DNA of 64,000 nt from Epiperipatus broadwayi (taxonomy: Eukaryota > Onychophora > Udeonychophora > Euonychophora > Peripatidae): the NCBI GenBank assembly GCA_028023455.1, contig JAQFVV010006730.1:186001-250000 (forward strand), given 5' to 3'. The position numbers and the translations under genes are program-made. Under the pieces are notes generated by a model. That model was not told the origin of the DNA, made no database searches, and was given only the letters and a program-made list of their open reading frames with translations. This document shows, one piece after another, positions 35,859 to 47,718 of the stretch; the first letter of the stretch is position 1, and each line of letters starts with the position of its first letter.

Positions 35859-36656
35859 TTACCCACCCTTGCACATGTCCTCAACATAATTTCCATATCT
35901 TCTCTTCTTTCTGCACACAAAAAGATATCTGAAAAAAAAACCTGGCAAAGTATATACTCCCTTGCCACCTATTAACGGTATCTCTACCCCTTTTCCTAGT
36001 CTTTCTATTGCTTTCTCCATTTCACTCAAAAACAACAAAAACAAAATAGGTAACATAGAGCATCCTTGCCTTAATCCCACCCCATTTTTAACTTTAACTG
36101 ATTCTATACCCCCTAATTGGTAAGTATAATAATTACCTTCATATAATTTCTTAATAATATTTACTAAAGCTTCATTCATTCCCAAATTTTCTAACCTTAC
36201 CCATAATCTATTTCTATTTACTCTATCATATGCTTTCTCTATATCTATAAAATTCATATATAATGATCTATCTGAATTCATAATCATCTCCATAAGTTGT
36301 GTAACTACAAACAAACTATCTCCTATATGCCTATCTGACCTAAAACATCCTTGCATTTCCCCCACTACATTATTCTTTTCCATCCATTTTACAACTCTTC
36401 CAGCTACCATATATAAGAAAACTTTATATAAAACTGATGTTACCACTATCGGTCTATAATTATTTAACTTTCTATGATTCTTACCCTTTCCTTTAAATAA
36501 TAATCTTATTCTTGTATTACTCCAACTACCTGGAAAAACTCTCTTCTGTGCCATCTTATTAAAACATGATAATAACTTTGCTTTTGCTCTATGCCCTAAA
36601 TTCATTACCATCTCTGCTGCCCATCCATCTAAACCTCTTGCCTTTCCATTTTTCAA
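35859..36656 (-). pseudogene. LINE-2 reverse transcriptase
   Basis: The 265-codon frame holds NGKARGLDGWAAEMVMN, LFKGKGKNHRKLNNYRPIVV, GEMQGCFRSDRHIGDSLFVV, the motif A aspartate in YMNFIDIEKAYDRVNRNRLW and VGLRQGCSMLPILFLLFLSE. At the motif C site a run of nine T residues near 35931-35939 causes a frameshift, and in the proper frame only one of the two expected aspartates remains (FSDIF). Catalysis is therefore lost twice over. The frame then runs on out of register to 35859. The polymerase would have reverse-transcribed the element at a nicked target. Confidence 0.85.
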
Positions 36657-36707
36657 TCTCTTCCTGCCTTATTCAGTTCATTTTTTGTGAACCTAATATT
36701 AACATTA

Positions 36708-38000
36708 CTAACTGCTTTCATGTTTTCTATCACTAAGTCCTTCACATCTAACATCTTTTCTATATCCATTATATCTATTTAAGATTCTCTCTACCTTTTC
36801 TCTAGAGCTACACTCTATTCCCTCATCATCTATTAATACTATTTTTCTTTTCCCTACATTTCTTCTTTTAATGTAATTCCAAAATTTTTTACTGCCATCT
36901 CTTCCACTTTTATTAATATCCTCCAACAATTTACTATTCAACTTCATCGTCTCTCTATAATTATCTATTTTAGCCAACTTCTTCTTTTCTAAGTACTTTC
37001 CCCATTTAGCATCAATATTGTTTTCACTTTCTTTGTTTTTAATAGCACACTTATATTCCCTGCATGCTTCTTTTCTCTCTTTTACACTTTTACTAACTCT
37101 CATTTTTTATTACTTTTATTCTTCAGCACATTCTCAACTAAAACCCTATTTGTAACTTTCTCTATTTCACCACACCAGTCCTTATACTCATCCCCAACCA
37201 ACTGCTCCATGGTTTATTCAATTTTTATTTTATACTCTTCCAACTTATTCTTATCATTCACTCTCTATCTACATTTTTTACTATTGTTTCTGCCTTTATT
37301 TATATCCTCCATCACATTACTAACCATTTCTATTACAATAAAGTTATGATCACTATTACATACTCTCTCTTCATTATCAAACACCTTAATTTTCCATATT
37401 TTATTCATTCCCTCTTTCTCTACCAATACATAATCTATTGTGTGAAATACATTATTCCTAGACTATGTGTATTGGCCCTTATACATATTTGATAGTTTCC
37501 CAATGCTCAAATTTACTATTTGACAAAATTCCTTCAAAAACTGACCATTCTTATTATCTACGTCATCAATTTCTTCAATATGTCCATTCATATCCCCTAT
37601 AACCATTATTCACTTTCCCTTTTCTTTAAAACTCTGAATATCCTTACTACTGTTTCACTCCATTACAGGACAGCCACCATCCATTCTTGTCAACCCACCC
37701 TTATTTTAAACCACAAATGCTCTTGATGTTTAACAATATTTAAAATATTTTTTAGATATAACACCTATACCACAATCCCTTTTTCTTTTCTATTTATACC
37801 CTGCCATACCACCTCTTCCAAAATAGATTCTTCTTCTCTTAGATGAGTTTCCACTACTGCTAATATATCAAGCTCTTCATTTTCAATTGCTTTATTTAAT
37901 TCCAGCCACTTTTCTGGTCTTCTACCACCTTGCATATTCAAAAACCCAAATTCAACAATTTCTTCTTTCCTAACTACTCTTTTATAAATTCTTTTGATTC
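36708..38000 (-). pseudogene. LINE-2 endonuclease and EN-RT linker
   Basis: In shifting frames the minus strand reads GFLNMQGGRRPEKWLELNKA, then ENEELDILAVVETHLREEES near 37970-37830, carrying the catalytic E of an apurinic-type endonuclease. Further on come VIGDMNGHIEEIDDVDNKNG near 37610-37550 and FHTIDYVLVEKEG near 37455-37420, the GDxN and S/T-x-x-D blocks. The linker 37103-36708 is open (KERKEACREYKCAIKNKESE, KKFWNYIKRRNVGKRKIVLI) and matches the KFWxYIK linker of many LINE ORF2 proteins. Several stops and at least one frameshift interrupt it. Confidence 0.75.
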
Positions 38001-38168
38001 TTTCTTCTCCATTACATTTATAACAAACTTTCTTACCATTAATCTTACAGAATCATTCCCTCTCTACATTTACACTTGTATCTAAATCAACCATCTTTTG
38101 CTTATTTCTTATATCCCATCCATTCTTCTTCTTTTTGATAATATTACAATTTAAAAGCCCACCCCCCT

Positions 38169-39100
38169 TTAAAAGTTTCCCGAATTATATTCTTTAAATA
38201 TCAGACTCCCTAAAACTTCACTTCCTTGTTTTCCTAAATGCAATCCATCTTTACTATATAACTCCCTCTTTCCAATAAACCAATCCCATACATCCACAAA
38301 CACAACATTATTTCTCTCACACAATTTTTTCAATCTCTCATTTATAGAACATGCTCTATCTAACAAATTCCTTTTATCAAATCTTGGTAATACTCCAACT
38401 ACTCCTACTCTTCCTTTAATCTCCCTCAAATTCCTAATCAATTCTACATACTCATCCTACACTCTCTGATGGCTCTAACAAATTATTAGTCACTACCATA
38501 ACATATACATTTCTACTACCTTGCTTTCTTACTTTATTTGTCACATCCCTAATTTTCATCCAGGCAAACATACTCTTACATACCTGCTTCTATTTTCCCT
38601 TGCAATTATATCCCCATCTTCTCTTATTAGTGAATCTCCTATCAATACTGTCTCATAGTCTACTTTCTCTACTCCATCTGTAACCTTTTTTACAATCTTC
38701 TGGACCTCCTTATCCATTTCTTCCTTATCATTTCTACTCAATAATTCCTTTATCTCCTCACACTTCAACTCTACCAATTTTAATTTTACTTGTACATCCT
38801 TCACTTCTTCCTCTATCTTACTTATTCTCTGGTTAACCATCTCCATTGCATTACTACTTTCTCCACCCATATTTCCTGACACTCCACTAAAAACATACTC
38901 TGTCCTATCTTTCTTAATTATATTTTGCTCCCTCTCCTCTTTCTCTCTAGACTACCTACACTTAAAAACCACTTTCTCACCTCTTTAATCACATTTACAC
39001 ACTGACTACATAACCAGAAACCTGTTACCTCCTTCCTATTCTTATTCAAACACTTCAAATGATACACCTCAGCACACACTGTACACTCTACCACTGCTCA
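38169..39100 (-). pseudogene. LINE-2 ORF1: PHD finger, coiled coil, SGNH hydrolase
   Basis: Near 39090-38985 the minus strand reads VECTVCAEVYHLKCLNKNRK then TGFWLCSQCVNVIKEV: the second half of a PHD finger (C-x2-C, H-x2-C, W-x-C-x2-C). From 38882 an open frame holds a coiled coil (RISKIEEEVKDVQVKLKLVE) and then VLIGDSLIRED, the block I GDS motif of SGNH/GDSL esterases. After a frameshift near 38556 the frame 38441-38169 has VGVVGVLPRFDKRNLLD, VVFVDVWDWFIGK and YSKDGLHLGKQGSEVLGSLI, where D-G-L-H-L carries the catalytic D and H. Esterase-type ORF1s are known in CR1-like LINEs and may help the RNP at membranes. The combination with PHD is notable. Confidence 0.75.
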
Positions 39101-39673
39101 CCTAATTTCTTTCTACCAATCATATATACATTGTGGAATACAAATACAATCCATAGTCTTATTTTTCAAGTCACCTATTCTATATTTGACTTTATAATAC
39201 CTGTCCTATTCTTCAAACACTCTTATATGGAAAAATAAAATAAAAAACCTTTTTTACTTTTTCTGGCCTCCCAAACATTGCCTTTTTTTTTCAAAATAAA
39301 TATCTATTTTAAAATTTAAAAAACCTTCAGTAACAAACTTAACTAAAATGAACTAAACTTACATACAACTTTTTTATAAATATCCTTACGCTAACACACA
39401 TTCAACAAGAAAAACTTTTTTTAAAAAACTTCTATACCTAAAATGGTGAACAAAAACCTTTCAAACAGTTAAACACAAAAATTTTCAATCTTTCAAATAA
39501 CTCATTCTCTCGATCACAATTTATACTTTCATACACAATAATTACTCTTTATAGTGTTGCTCTCAAAAGATCAATCTCACACATAATCAACAAAGCATTA
39601 AAGTTTTTTTAAAAAATATCAAAACTTATCTTTGCTCTTTGAGGCTCTCTCTTATGGTGCCTTTTAACAACTA

Positions 39674-39740
39674 TCATAACTTATAAGGAGTTACTAATTC
39701 TATGCAATCCTTTTAAACTATTTTAACATGTTTTTTTTAT
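39674..39740. repeat. Right inverted repeat flanking LINE-2
   Basis: ataacttataaggagttact ... gcaatccttttaaactattt followed by taacatg and a T-run is the inverse of 34542-34602. Together the two would form a hairpin of about 60-bp arms if the LINE were absent. Confidence 0.75.
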
Positions 39741-40077
39741 TGGGGGCTCATGCCCCTCTCCCCATTTTAAACTACACTCAAGCATATGGAATCAGTAAAG
39801 TGTGTAAATGTGAAAGTATGAATGAATGTAAGTAGTTCTTTAGTGGAGGGCAGAGCCCTCACACCTTTATTACTTTGAGCTCTCTTCTATCTTCTGAGTC
39901 TGTACAGAATAAAAAAACACTAACACATACATATACAATCATATATAACTTTATTAAGCAACAAGTTGTCATTAATAATTGGCAAATGGATAACAAGAAT
40001 TTAAAAATCATTACTAACAGAAAGATGGATAATACAGAAATTTAATGAATAAATCTCTTTTATTTAGATTCTTTTCA
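39741..40077. other. Intergenic DNA, nothing recognised
   Basis: It includes a somewhat G+C-richer patch (39740-39900, with gagggcagagccctc forming a short hairpin) but no coding or repeat assignment. A 40-bp piece (about 40037-40076) recurs near 40236-40275 inside the next MITE. Confidence 0.4.
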
Positions 40078-40432
40078 TCACATTTTATCTTAACATTATT
40101 CAAAAGAATACTTATCTAAAGTAAAGAATATTAATTTTACAATTAATAAAAAATAATAAATATTTTTTCTTACAAAAGAAAGTTTACTTGTGTGCTTCAT
40201 TTCTGACATGTCATTATTAGCTGATGGATGGATAAAAAAATTTAATAAATAAATCTCTCTCATTTAAATTCTTTTTATCCATCCACCAGCTAATAACAAC
40301 ATGTCAGAAATGAAGCACACAACTAAAATCACTTTAGTAGAAAATAATCTTTTATTATTTTTTTAATTGTAAAATTAATATTCTTTACTTTAGACAATTA
40401 TTCTTTTGACTAATGTTAAGATAAAATGTGAT
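40078..40432. mobile_element. Palindromic MITE, ~355 bp
   Basis: TCACATTTTATCTTAAC at 40078 pairs with GTTAAGATAAAATGTGA ending at 40432. Inner arms include AAAGTAAAGAATATTAATTT with its inverse, and gtgcttcatttctgacatgt with acatgtcagaaatgaagcac. The loop is (a/t)-rich. No ORF. It looks like a foldback element. Confidence 0.75.
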
Positions 40433-40451
40433 TTATTATTAATTATAGAAT

Positions 40452-40895
40452 TAATATTATTTCAACATGAAGATTGATCAATTTGAAGTTTATTGAACAT
40501 GTGGTTTTTTAATTAATATTTTGTCAATCTTTTTGCCTTTTTCTTTTCCTTTATGCTTTATTTCATATGGGCATATAGTATAATTCATATTTTAGAATAC
40601 CTTCCATTTCAACATGAAGGTATGATCAATTTTGCATTTATTGAACATGTGGTTCTTAATTAATATTTTTTCAATCTTTTTTCTTTTTTCTTTTCCTTTA
40701 TGCTTTATTTCATATGGGCATATAGTATAGTTTGTATTTTAGAATCCCTTCCATTTCAACATGAAGTGTGATCAATTTTGCATTTATTGAAAATGTGGTT
40801 TTTAATTAATATTTTTTTCAATCTTTTTTCTTTTCTTTTATGTTTTATTTCATATGAGCATACAGTATAATTCATATTTTAGAAGCCCTTCCCTG
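40452..40895. repeat. Minisatellite, 3 units of ~148 bp
   Basis: tttcaacatgaag occurs at about 40459, 40608 and 40755 and each is followed by gatcaatttt-gcatttattga, a long T-rich stretch, and catatgggcatatagtat. Similarity among units is high. A shorter fragment with the same words (gggcatatagtataatttgt) recurs near 41010. Confidence 0.85.
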
Positions 40896-41164
40896 TGTAC
40901 ACAATTGCTTTGTGCTGGCAAAACAATTGTCTCTCCTCCCTGCAAACTATGGTGCTTTTATAAGTTATAATCTTTTTATGAATTATGATTTTTTATAAGT
41001 TATAATCTTTGGGCATATAGTATAATTTGTATTTTACAACTTATAATCTTTAAGTATTTGGAATTTGTAAGCTTGGTTTGATCAGTTTATTAATTAATAT
41101 ATTTTCAATTTTTTGTTTTTTCCTTTACTTTTTCTGCTTAAGTACTATAAATTCAGGGATGATG

Positions 41165-41300
41165 CAGTACACACTTGGCACCATTTTGAATTTTAAAACC
41201 TATCCAAAACTCCTGTTGACACATCATTTATCACTGGGATGTGTCTGTGGGAATTTTGGATGGGTTTTAAAATTCAAAATGGCATCGAGCATGTATTACA
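41165..41300. mobile_element. Short palindromic MITE
   Basis: attttgaattttaaaaccta near 41183 is complementary to gggttttaaaattcaaaatg near 41264, and gacacatc near 41218 to gatgtgtc near 41240. Arms are about 60 bp. A half copy lies at 34318-34398. Confidence 0.75.
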
Positions 41301-41489
41301 TCAGCAACCAGATTTTATACAAATGTAGTTGGAAAATATGCTAATGAGAGAGATGGATATATGAGCTTGGAGTAAAACAAATAAAAACACACGAAATTGT
41401 CATTTGTGTACTTTTGTTGATAACTTTTTTGCTAATGTATTACAATTCTTTTTAAAAAATTGTAACAATCTGACGAGATTTTCATAGAA

Positions 41490-44150
41490 TAGGAAAAATG
41501 GTTTCTGTGACTACAACAATGATTCTGAATTTCTTATATATATATAGTGACTGTATGGGTTTCATGGCATACAACAATATAGTAGTGTGTGTGCACAAAT
41601 ATATATATATAAAGCTGAAAGGAAAAGTAGAAATAAACACAGGCAAAAATTTTGTAGATATTTTTTACATTTTCCTGATATAAAATCACAGTAAAGTGTT
41701 AAATAATTTTGAATTTATAAAATTTTATTATAAATTAAACAGTTAAAAAGGTCTAATTAATATTGTATTCTGAGTTTAAAATTAAAACAAGCATTGTTTT
41801 ATGGCAATAAATATCCTGGTAATTATAAAATGTCTATTATCTATTTCAGAAATCTTTTCTTTTAAATAAAATGTGTAGATCATACTTTTGAGAAAATTTC
41901 AAAGTTGTTTTTGAAAGGATTAATGTGAGTTTTTCTGAAAAGAGAAGAAAAACATTTTTTAATTAATGATTTTTCACCCCTCCCTAAATATAAAAGAGTT
42001 TGATAAAAAGTATATAGTAGTTGGTTTTAAGAATTATAAAGAACTACCATGAAGATGTAATTAAAAGCAAGGAGTCTTCTGCTACTAGTTCACAATGCTG
42101 GAGTTTAGATGCACCTAGAAGGAAGATCCAACTTCTCTGTGTTCTCCATAGCCATCATAGTATTAGAGAGCTGGCCTGAAGTCTAAATGGAGCCGTTGAA
42201 AGTCAATAATTACCTGATTATACCTTTTCTGATGATGATAGTCCTGGACTGGCCCCATGAAGAGATTCCATCCACTGGCTGAAGAATTAGTTATACACAT
42301 GCTGTTTTATCTATATGAAGAGCATCACATATAAACATAGATATACAAAGCACAGCTGATGAGTAGAGTAATGTTATATATAATGAGAACAAAATTTTAA
42401 ATAATTTTTTTTAGTTAAAATGACATTTTTTAAAAAAAAAAGAAATATAAATTGAGAAATATAATATTTTAAATTGTTTATTGAAAACAAAGACATTTAA
42501 AATCTATATTTAAAAGACCTTTATAATTAATTAATTACAAATAACCTGTCAAAAAGGAAAAAAAGAACTTTTATACACTGTCCAGGAATTTATATATATA
42601 TATATTTTTAAAAAAGAAAAGCCTGATCTGTTTAATAACTGATTCACATTTTTATATATACACACATGTGTGAATTATATATACTTTCACAAAGAATTAA
42701 AAATATAAAAATGTATTTTTAATAATTATAGTATTTTGATAAATTAAAATATGATATAAACATCCATAGTATAAGAAAGAAAATAAATTTCATTTATATG
42801 TTAATCCATTATTATATCATGCATCTGTGTGATGATATATATATATATGTTTTATGAGATATTTATTTATATAGCACAATGTATATAAATTGTAATAAAC
42901 TAAAGATCAGCATTTCAAGCTAATGTACATGTGTTTTTTTTATGAATGTTAATAATAAATGAAAGTATTCATTTATTATTAACATTCATAAAAAAGCATA
43001 TGTAAATTAGCTTGAAATGCTGATCTTTAGTTTATATATGTTTTATGCAAATCTTCTATGGGGTCTCTTAGCATTAAAATGTGATAACTAAAAATTTATT
43101 TTATCTTTAACTGACAATTCAAATATGTTAATTATTATACTGTGCTTATGTGCAATGATATATATATATATATATATTCATGTAAACTCATTATGAGATA
43201 TTATAAATCATAAGTTGATATCTTATTTTTTTATACTAATGAAAATCAGAAGGCTTAATTTATGTGTATAGTCATTTTTTGAAGACTTTAATGTTATATT
43301 TTTTATTATTAATAAATTTATATTCAATTGTTAAAATTATTCCAGTGAACTTAATTCTAGGTAGTTTAGAATATTATGTATTGCATCATCTCTTGTTCAC
43401 AATAACAGGTATAAAGATTGTGCTCTCTGAGCTAGATTTGTGCATAACAGTCTATTATATGAAAGGGTGTATATTAGTGTATGGACATCCAGTTGATGAT
43501 GATGATGACCATCATCATTCTGATTGGCATAGAAAGAATATTTTTTAAAGTCCATTGCACTACATTTTATTTTAGTTTAGACTATTAGACATTAAGTTTA
43601 TAGTGGCCAGTACATCAATGGTACTAAATGGTCAGAGCATTGAGGGTGATCAGCATGTTTTAATATCCCAGCATTATTGTTTAGATTGTTATATATTCTT
43701 ATAGATGAACACTTAGTTTGTGCATCCAAGTTATGTTTAAATAATTGCTCCAAGCTGGCAAAGGCAAAATATTGAGTTTTGTCTACAGTAGACACATTTC
43801 CAATCCAGTCACAAGATTGACTGTTGATTTATTTTGATTGTTGATCATTCATGATGATGAATAATTTACACTTATTTATAATGCTGGTAAATTTATTTAA
43901 TTATACTTATAGTTATTCTAGTGAGTTAACTGGACTGATCTATCACAGATCTCTCAGGCTTATTCTTTTGTATTGATTCATATTCATTACTAATATATAA
44001 CATTACTTATATTACTTTTCATTATTGTATATTTTATCCTTACTTCTATATTAAATATTTATGTTAAATTGCATTATTTGAAATATTTTGTTGACTTAGG
44101 GTTGAGGATGATTTTTCCATTACCCCAGGTCACCCTGTTAATTCCATACC
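41490..44150. repeat. Dispersed repeat R2, copy 2
   Basis: This is the second copy of the repeat at 2310-4790, in the same orientation, with shared blocks at both ends (tttccattaccccag near 44118 against tttccatcaccccag near 4755) and throughout. It carries an extra 140-bp hairpin (42895-43034) that copy 1 lacks. The frame at 43264-43548 is not kept in copy 1, which argues against coding. Confidence 0.6.
42895..43034. mobile_element. Near-perfect hairpin MITE inserted in R2
   Basis: ATAAACTAAAGATCAGCATT at the left pairs with the inverse at the right end, and pairing continues with few mismatches to a 4-nt centre (AGTA near 42964). Arms are about 68 bp. It is absent from the corresponding place in R2 copy 1 (near 3950), so it is an insertion. 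A transcript through it would fold into a long hairpin. Confidence 0.8.
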
Positions 44151-45510
44151 ATTACAATATATATAGAAAGCTTTGGTTTTAACCAAAGATTCCTTAGTTT
44201 GAAGCTTGTTTTGTTAACATTAATTTAGATCAAAATTTTCCTCATAAAATGCATTAAATTTGATATAGAATTATTTAAAGAGTAGTAACTTTAAATTAAA
44301 ATAAAAATTTGAATAAACTTTCATAAATTATCTGATAGTAATGAAATCTCAATCATAAATGCTTGAAATAAAAATCATTTAATTATAATGTAGATGTAAT
44401 AGGGATTTAAAGCATCATAAATGGTCAAATTAATATAGATGATGTGTTAAAATTGTTTTATAAGTAGTTATTAATAATTTAGATGGATCAGTAAGGGCAG
44501 ATAAATACTTACAAAGTAAATCTGATTTTTAGTTAGTAAGAAATTGACTGATGAAAATCGTATCGATTGGGGGATTAAAATTTTAGCTATAGAATATTTA
44601 TTAAATGAAGTTCATATAAGAAATCAAGAGTTAATAAAAGTGTTAAAACTGCTCAAGCAAAATCGTGTGTGTGTGAATATGAATGTTAGAAATATATGAA
44701 AAAATTTTAATTATAAAAATAACTATTAATTATTATTGAACATGTATGGTATAGTTGAAAAGCTAATTGAAAGAACATTTATTTTATCTTAATTTCATAT
44801 CCATAGCAGCTAGTTCTCATTCAAAATCTTGAGTTCAAAATCGGTCTGCTATGTATTTTTTATTATTATTAAAAACTTTCATTTTGTTTTTTTCAAGCAG
44901 TTTTCCAAGAGGAGCAGGGAAAAATCTAACATTTCTGTCTGAATGTGAATAATTAAGTTGAAAACAATAATAAATAACCAATTAAAATTAAAGCATATGG
45001 TTTAATCGACATAAAGGCATCATTTAGAGACGTGAGTAGCAGGACAGGACTATAAAACTCAGCCATTTTCTGGGAAGTGGCTTCTTTTCTTTTTGTATAG
45101 AGTGTTATTCAATTCAGGCTTAAAACCCTTAATTTAAATGAATATAGAGGTTTATCAGCCTTCCTGGCTCAATCTCTGACTTAAAATTGAATCAAAAGGT
45201 ATACTATTGTGAAAGTATGATACTGCTTAAGCTTTACACATCAGGTATATATTAATTCTTCCTGAAATTAATCATTGTCATGATTCTTTATATGACCATC
45301 ATCGCCACAGCTAATCATAAAGTAATGCAACATTGGCCAAAGACAAAATTTTACTTCGAGAAAGGTATAGAAACCATAAGTTTAATGAATGTTTATTTTA
45401 ATTATTCAATTCTAATGATGGATAAATCTTACTATTTGTATTTCAAAAGATTTAGAATGAAAATAATCATCATAAAAGGAAAGTGTGGAACTGAACTACA
45501 ATACCAATGT
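44151..45510. other. AT-rich DNA, nothing recognised
   Basis: There is no protein-like frame; the 79-codon frame at 45280-45519 runs into the LTR and has no domain pattern. A B-box-like word (GAGTTCAAAATC near 44830) stands alone. Confidence 0.4.
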
Positions 45511-45514
45511 ATAT

Positions 45515-47718
45515 TGTAACGATCTGGAAAGTTTGACTTAACATCATCTGCACTACAGGGCGCCATCTAGGCATTTGAACCTAGAAAAATTTATAAAGTA
45601 GGCAGATATGTAAGTTTAAAAAAAAATTTTTTTTTTTATATATTTTGATTTAATATATTTTGATTCCGGTCGTTAGCCCATTGTCACTAGCTCAGGGAGT
45701 AGCAGAGATTTATAATTATAATAAATTCTTATCTAAGAATATTTAAAAAAAAAGAATAAAATAAGCCACTGCCAGTAATTAACATACAAACATTTATTTA
45801 TGCACATATATATATAAAATTTAACATTTTTATTTTAGTATGTTTATTTTAGATTTTAATTTGATTTTAGAATTTAAATTTACATTTTAATTTTTATAAT
45901 ATTATAAGTTTACATTTTAATTAAGTTCGCACAGATGGATTTATGAAAGTTTGTTTTATAATGTTGAGTATAGATCGGTTACATAGATTACACAGTTAAA
46001 AACATTTCAAAATACACATAACTGATCAAAATACAAAGTCATTGATAACGTCAATTATAGAAGGAAATTTGTAAGACCCAATAGCATTCATCATAAGATG
46101 CTGCAAGACACCAATAACTTAAAAGACATCCGACATAAATACATCTTAGATACTCACCGTAAGGTATCAGTATTTACCGAATGTCTATATATTTTGATGA
46201 AATACGAAAACCAAAAACATAATTAACCGGTAACGAACCCATGCAAGCATCTATACCAAACCTAAATTTAATGCATTTTTATTTAGAGTGTCAAGTATGA
46301 ATAGACTACATAGATTTGCATTTGAAAAGAAAATATTCTTTCTCTTATTTAATCTTAGGCCAAAAGTTTGCAGTCAAACTGGTGCCAATCCATCTGATAC
46401 ATTTATGTATTCAATGTAGCATAAAAATACAACAACACAAAATACTATACTGTCAGGAATGTACATCTGAACAGTAAGTAGAGTTAGAGAAGACATTGTC
46501 TCTCCATCAACAGGAATGCTACATCTGTTGGCAAGTAGAACAATAAACAAAAAACTCCATAGAAATGGACTGCGGTCCTTTGCCGACTTACAAACCCATC
46601 CATAGGCAAACAGAAGGTGTGTGACATATACATGCAATCCTGCCCATAGCGGATCTCATACTACATCTACTAATTACACAAATATATCCAATTCATTGAG
46701 CTAATTCAACTACGAAATGAATAACCTAAGATTACCCTCCCTTAAACTATATATATAACTTTACAAATCTATATAGCCATTCACGCCTGACTTAAATTTA
46801 ACATTTATATAACTAGTTTAATGAAAAACAGAAATCATAATAAAACTTAAAGAACAAATAAATAAATAAATAAATAAATGGAAATGATTTTACAAAAGAA
46901 ATACATTAAATAAAATTATAACTAATTAATAAATAACGTTGGTCAGATAGGATTCTATTTCTTATAAATTAAAGACTGAGAAAGTTTATATTTTAAAGTT
47001 CTTAGTGTTTCAAAATATTTTTAAAGTTCTTACGATTTTTAAAATGTTCCTCTTTATCCATTGCATGCCGTTTGGAATCCCCATTAAATTCCCCGATGAT
47101 CCTGTTGTCCTCAGTATAAGAAAAGCGATGTTTCATTTCTTTTTTTTTATAACCACTGAAGGGTTTAAAGAGTGCATCTTTTCAATCCCTTCTCCTTCAA
47201 CTCCACGCTAACACACATAGTCACATCTCGTAATAACTATCTAATAATTTCCAAAATTTTCCTTTTATATTACCTTTAGGATCCAATGAACATTACATCA
47301 TCGTTGATGATGATCCTTCCATTGAGGTCCGATTTCCTGATGGATTTCTCTCATTTGCTATTAGTTTCTATTATTTTCCTATCTGACCATTGCTTATACA
47401 TTTAAATGCCCAAAGACTAGTTCACTTTGACTAATTAAAATAATCATTTCCATTTCTGATTAAACAATGTGTTTTCCAAACTTAAAGATATTTTTATCTC
47501 TAAATCTTTTTGTTGAAAGATTTAGTTTTTCTATTTTTAATAAAGTTTTATTTTAATAATTTTTTTTTATCTGTGCGATTTTATATATATACGAGTTTAA
47601 GATGATTTTTTTAATTTTCAATTTTTAATTCTTAAAAAAGAAATTTTTATTTGCGAACTTTTATTTTTTTTTATGTTTAATAATAAAAAAACAATGTAAC
47701 GTCATCTGTGCCATTACA
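45515..47718 (-). repeat. 3' LTR of the long-LTR element
   Basis: It is bounded by TGTAACGATC at the left and CCATTACA at the right. The left quarter contains GGGCGCCATCTAGGCATTTG; the right half matches the partial LTR at 23640-24768. A simple (AAAT)n run sits near 46858. Confidence 0.85.
46374..46637 (-). other. Short frame within the LTR, probably not coding
   Basis: An 87-codon frame with a hydrophobic stretch (FLWSFLFIVLLANRCSIPVD and SIVFCVVVFLCYIEYINVSD) recurs, shortened to 61 codons, in the other LTR at 49281-49466. Conservation between two LTRs of one element does not prove coding. It may simply be open by chance. No homologue comes to mind. Confidence 0.2.

Larger units (their letters stand above)
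34603..39673 (-). mobile_element. LINE-2, non-LTR element with SGNH esterase ORF1
   Basis: Reading down from about 39670: ORF1 with PHD finger, coiled coil and SGNH-hydrolase fold (39100-38169), endonuclease (about 38000-37300), linker (37103-36708), RT (36656-35859), thumb and C-terminal CCHC knuckle (35819-34804), a 3' UTR and a tail of CATCA/ATCAC repeats (34625-34603). The clade is uncertain; an esterase-bearing ORF1 is known from CR1-type elements, whereas the RT (DIEKAYDRVNR, GLRQGCSM) looks closer to RTE/ingi-like types. The base composition is pyrimidine-rich on the plus strand, giving a lysine/glutamate-rich protein. It is broken at several places. Confidence 0.8.

Noticed and set aside
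40452-40895. Regular repeats as a possible CRISPR array
   Set aside because: Units are directly adjacent, ~148 bp long and without unique spacers; the genome is eukaryotic.
42362-42400. CTGATGAG as a further hammerhead core
   Set aside because: No stem II followed by GAAA is present downstream.
46374-46637. Hydrophobic short frame in the LTRs as a possible membrane protein gene
   Set aside because: Its presence in both LTRs follows from LTR duplication, and the frame is shortened in one copy; listed only as a low-confidence feature.
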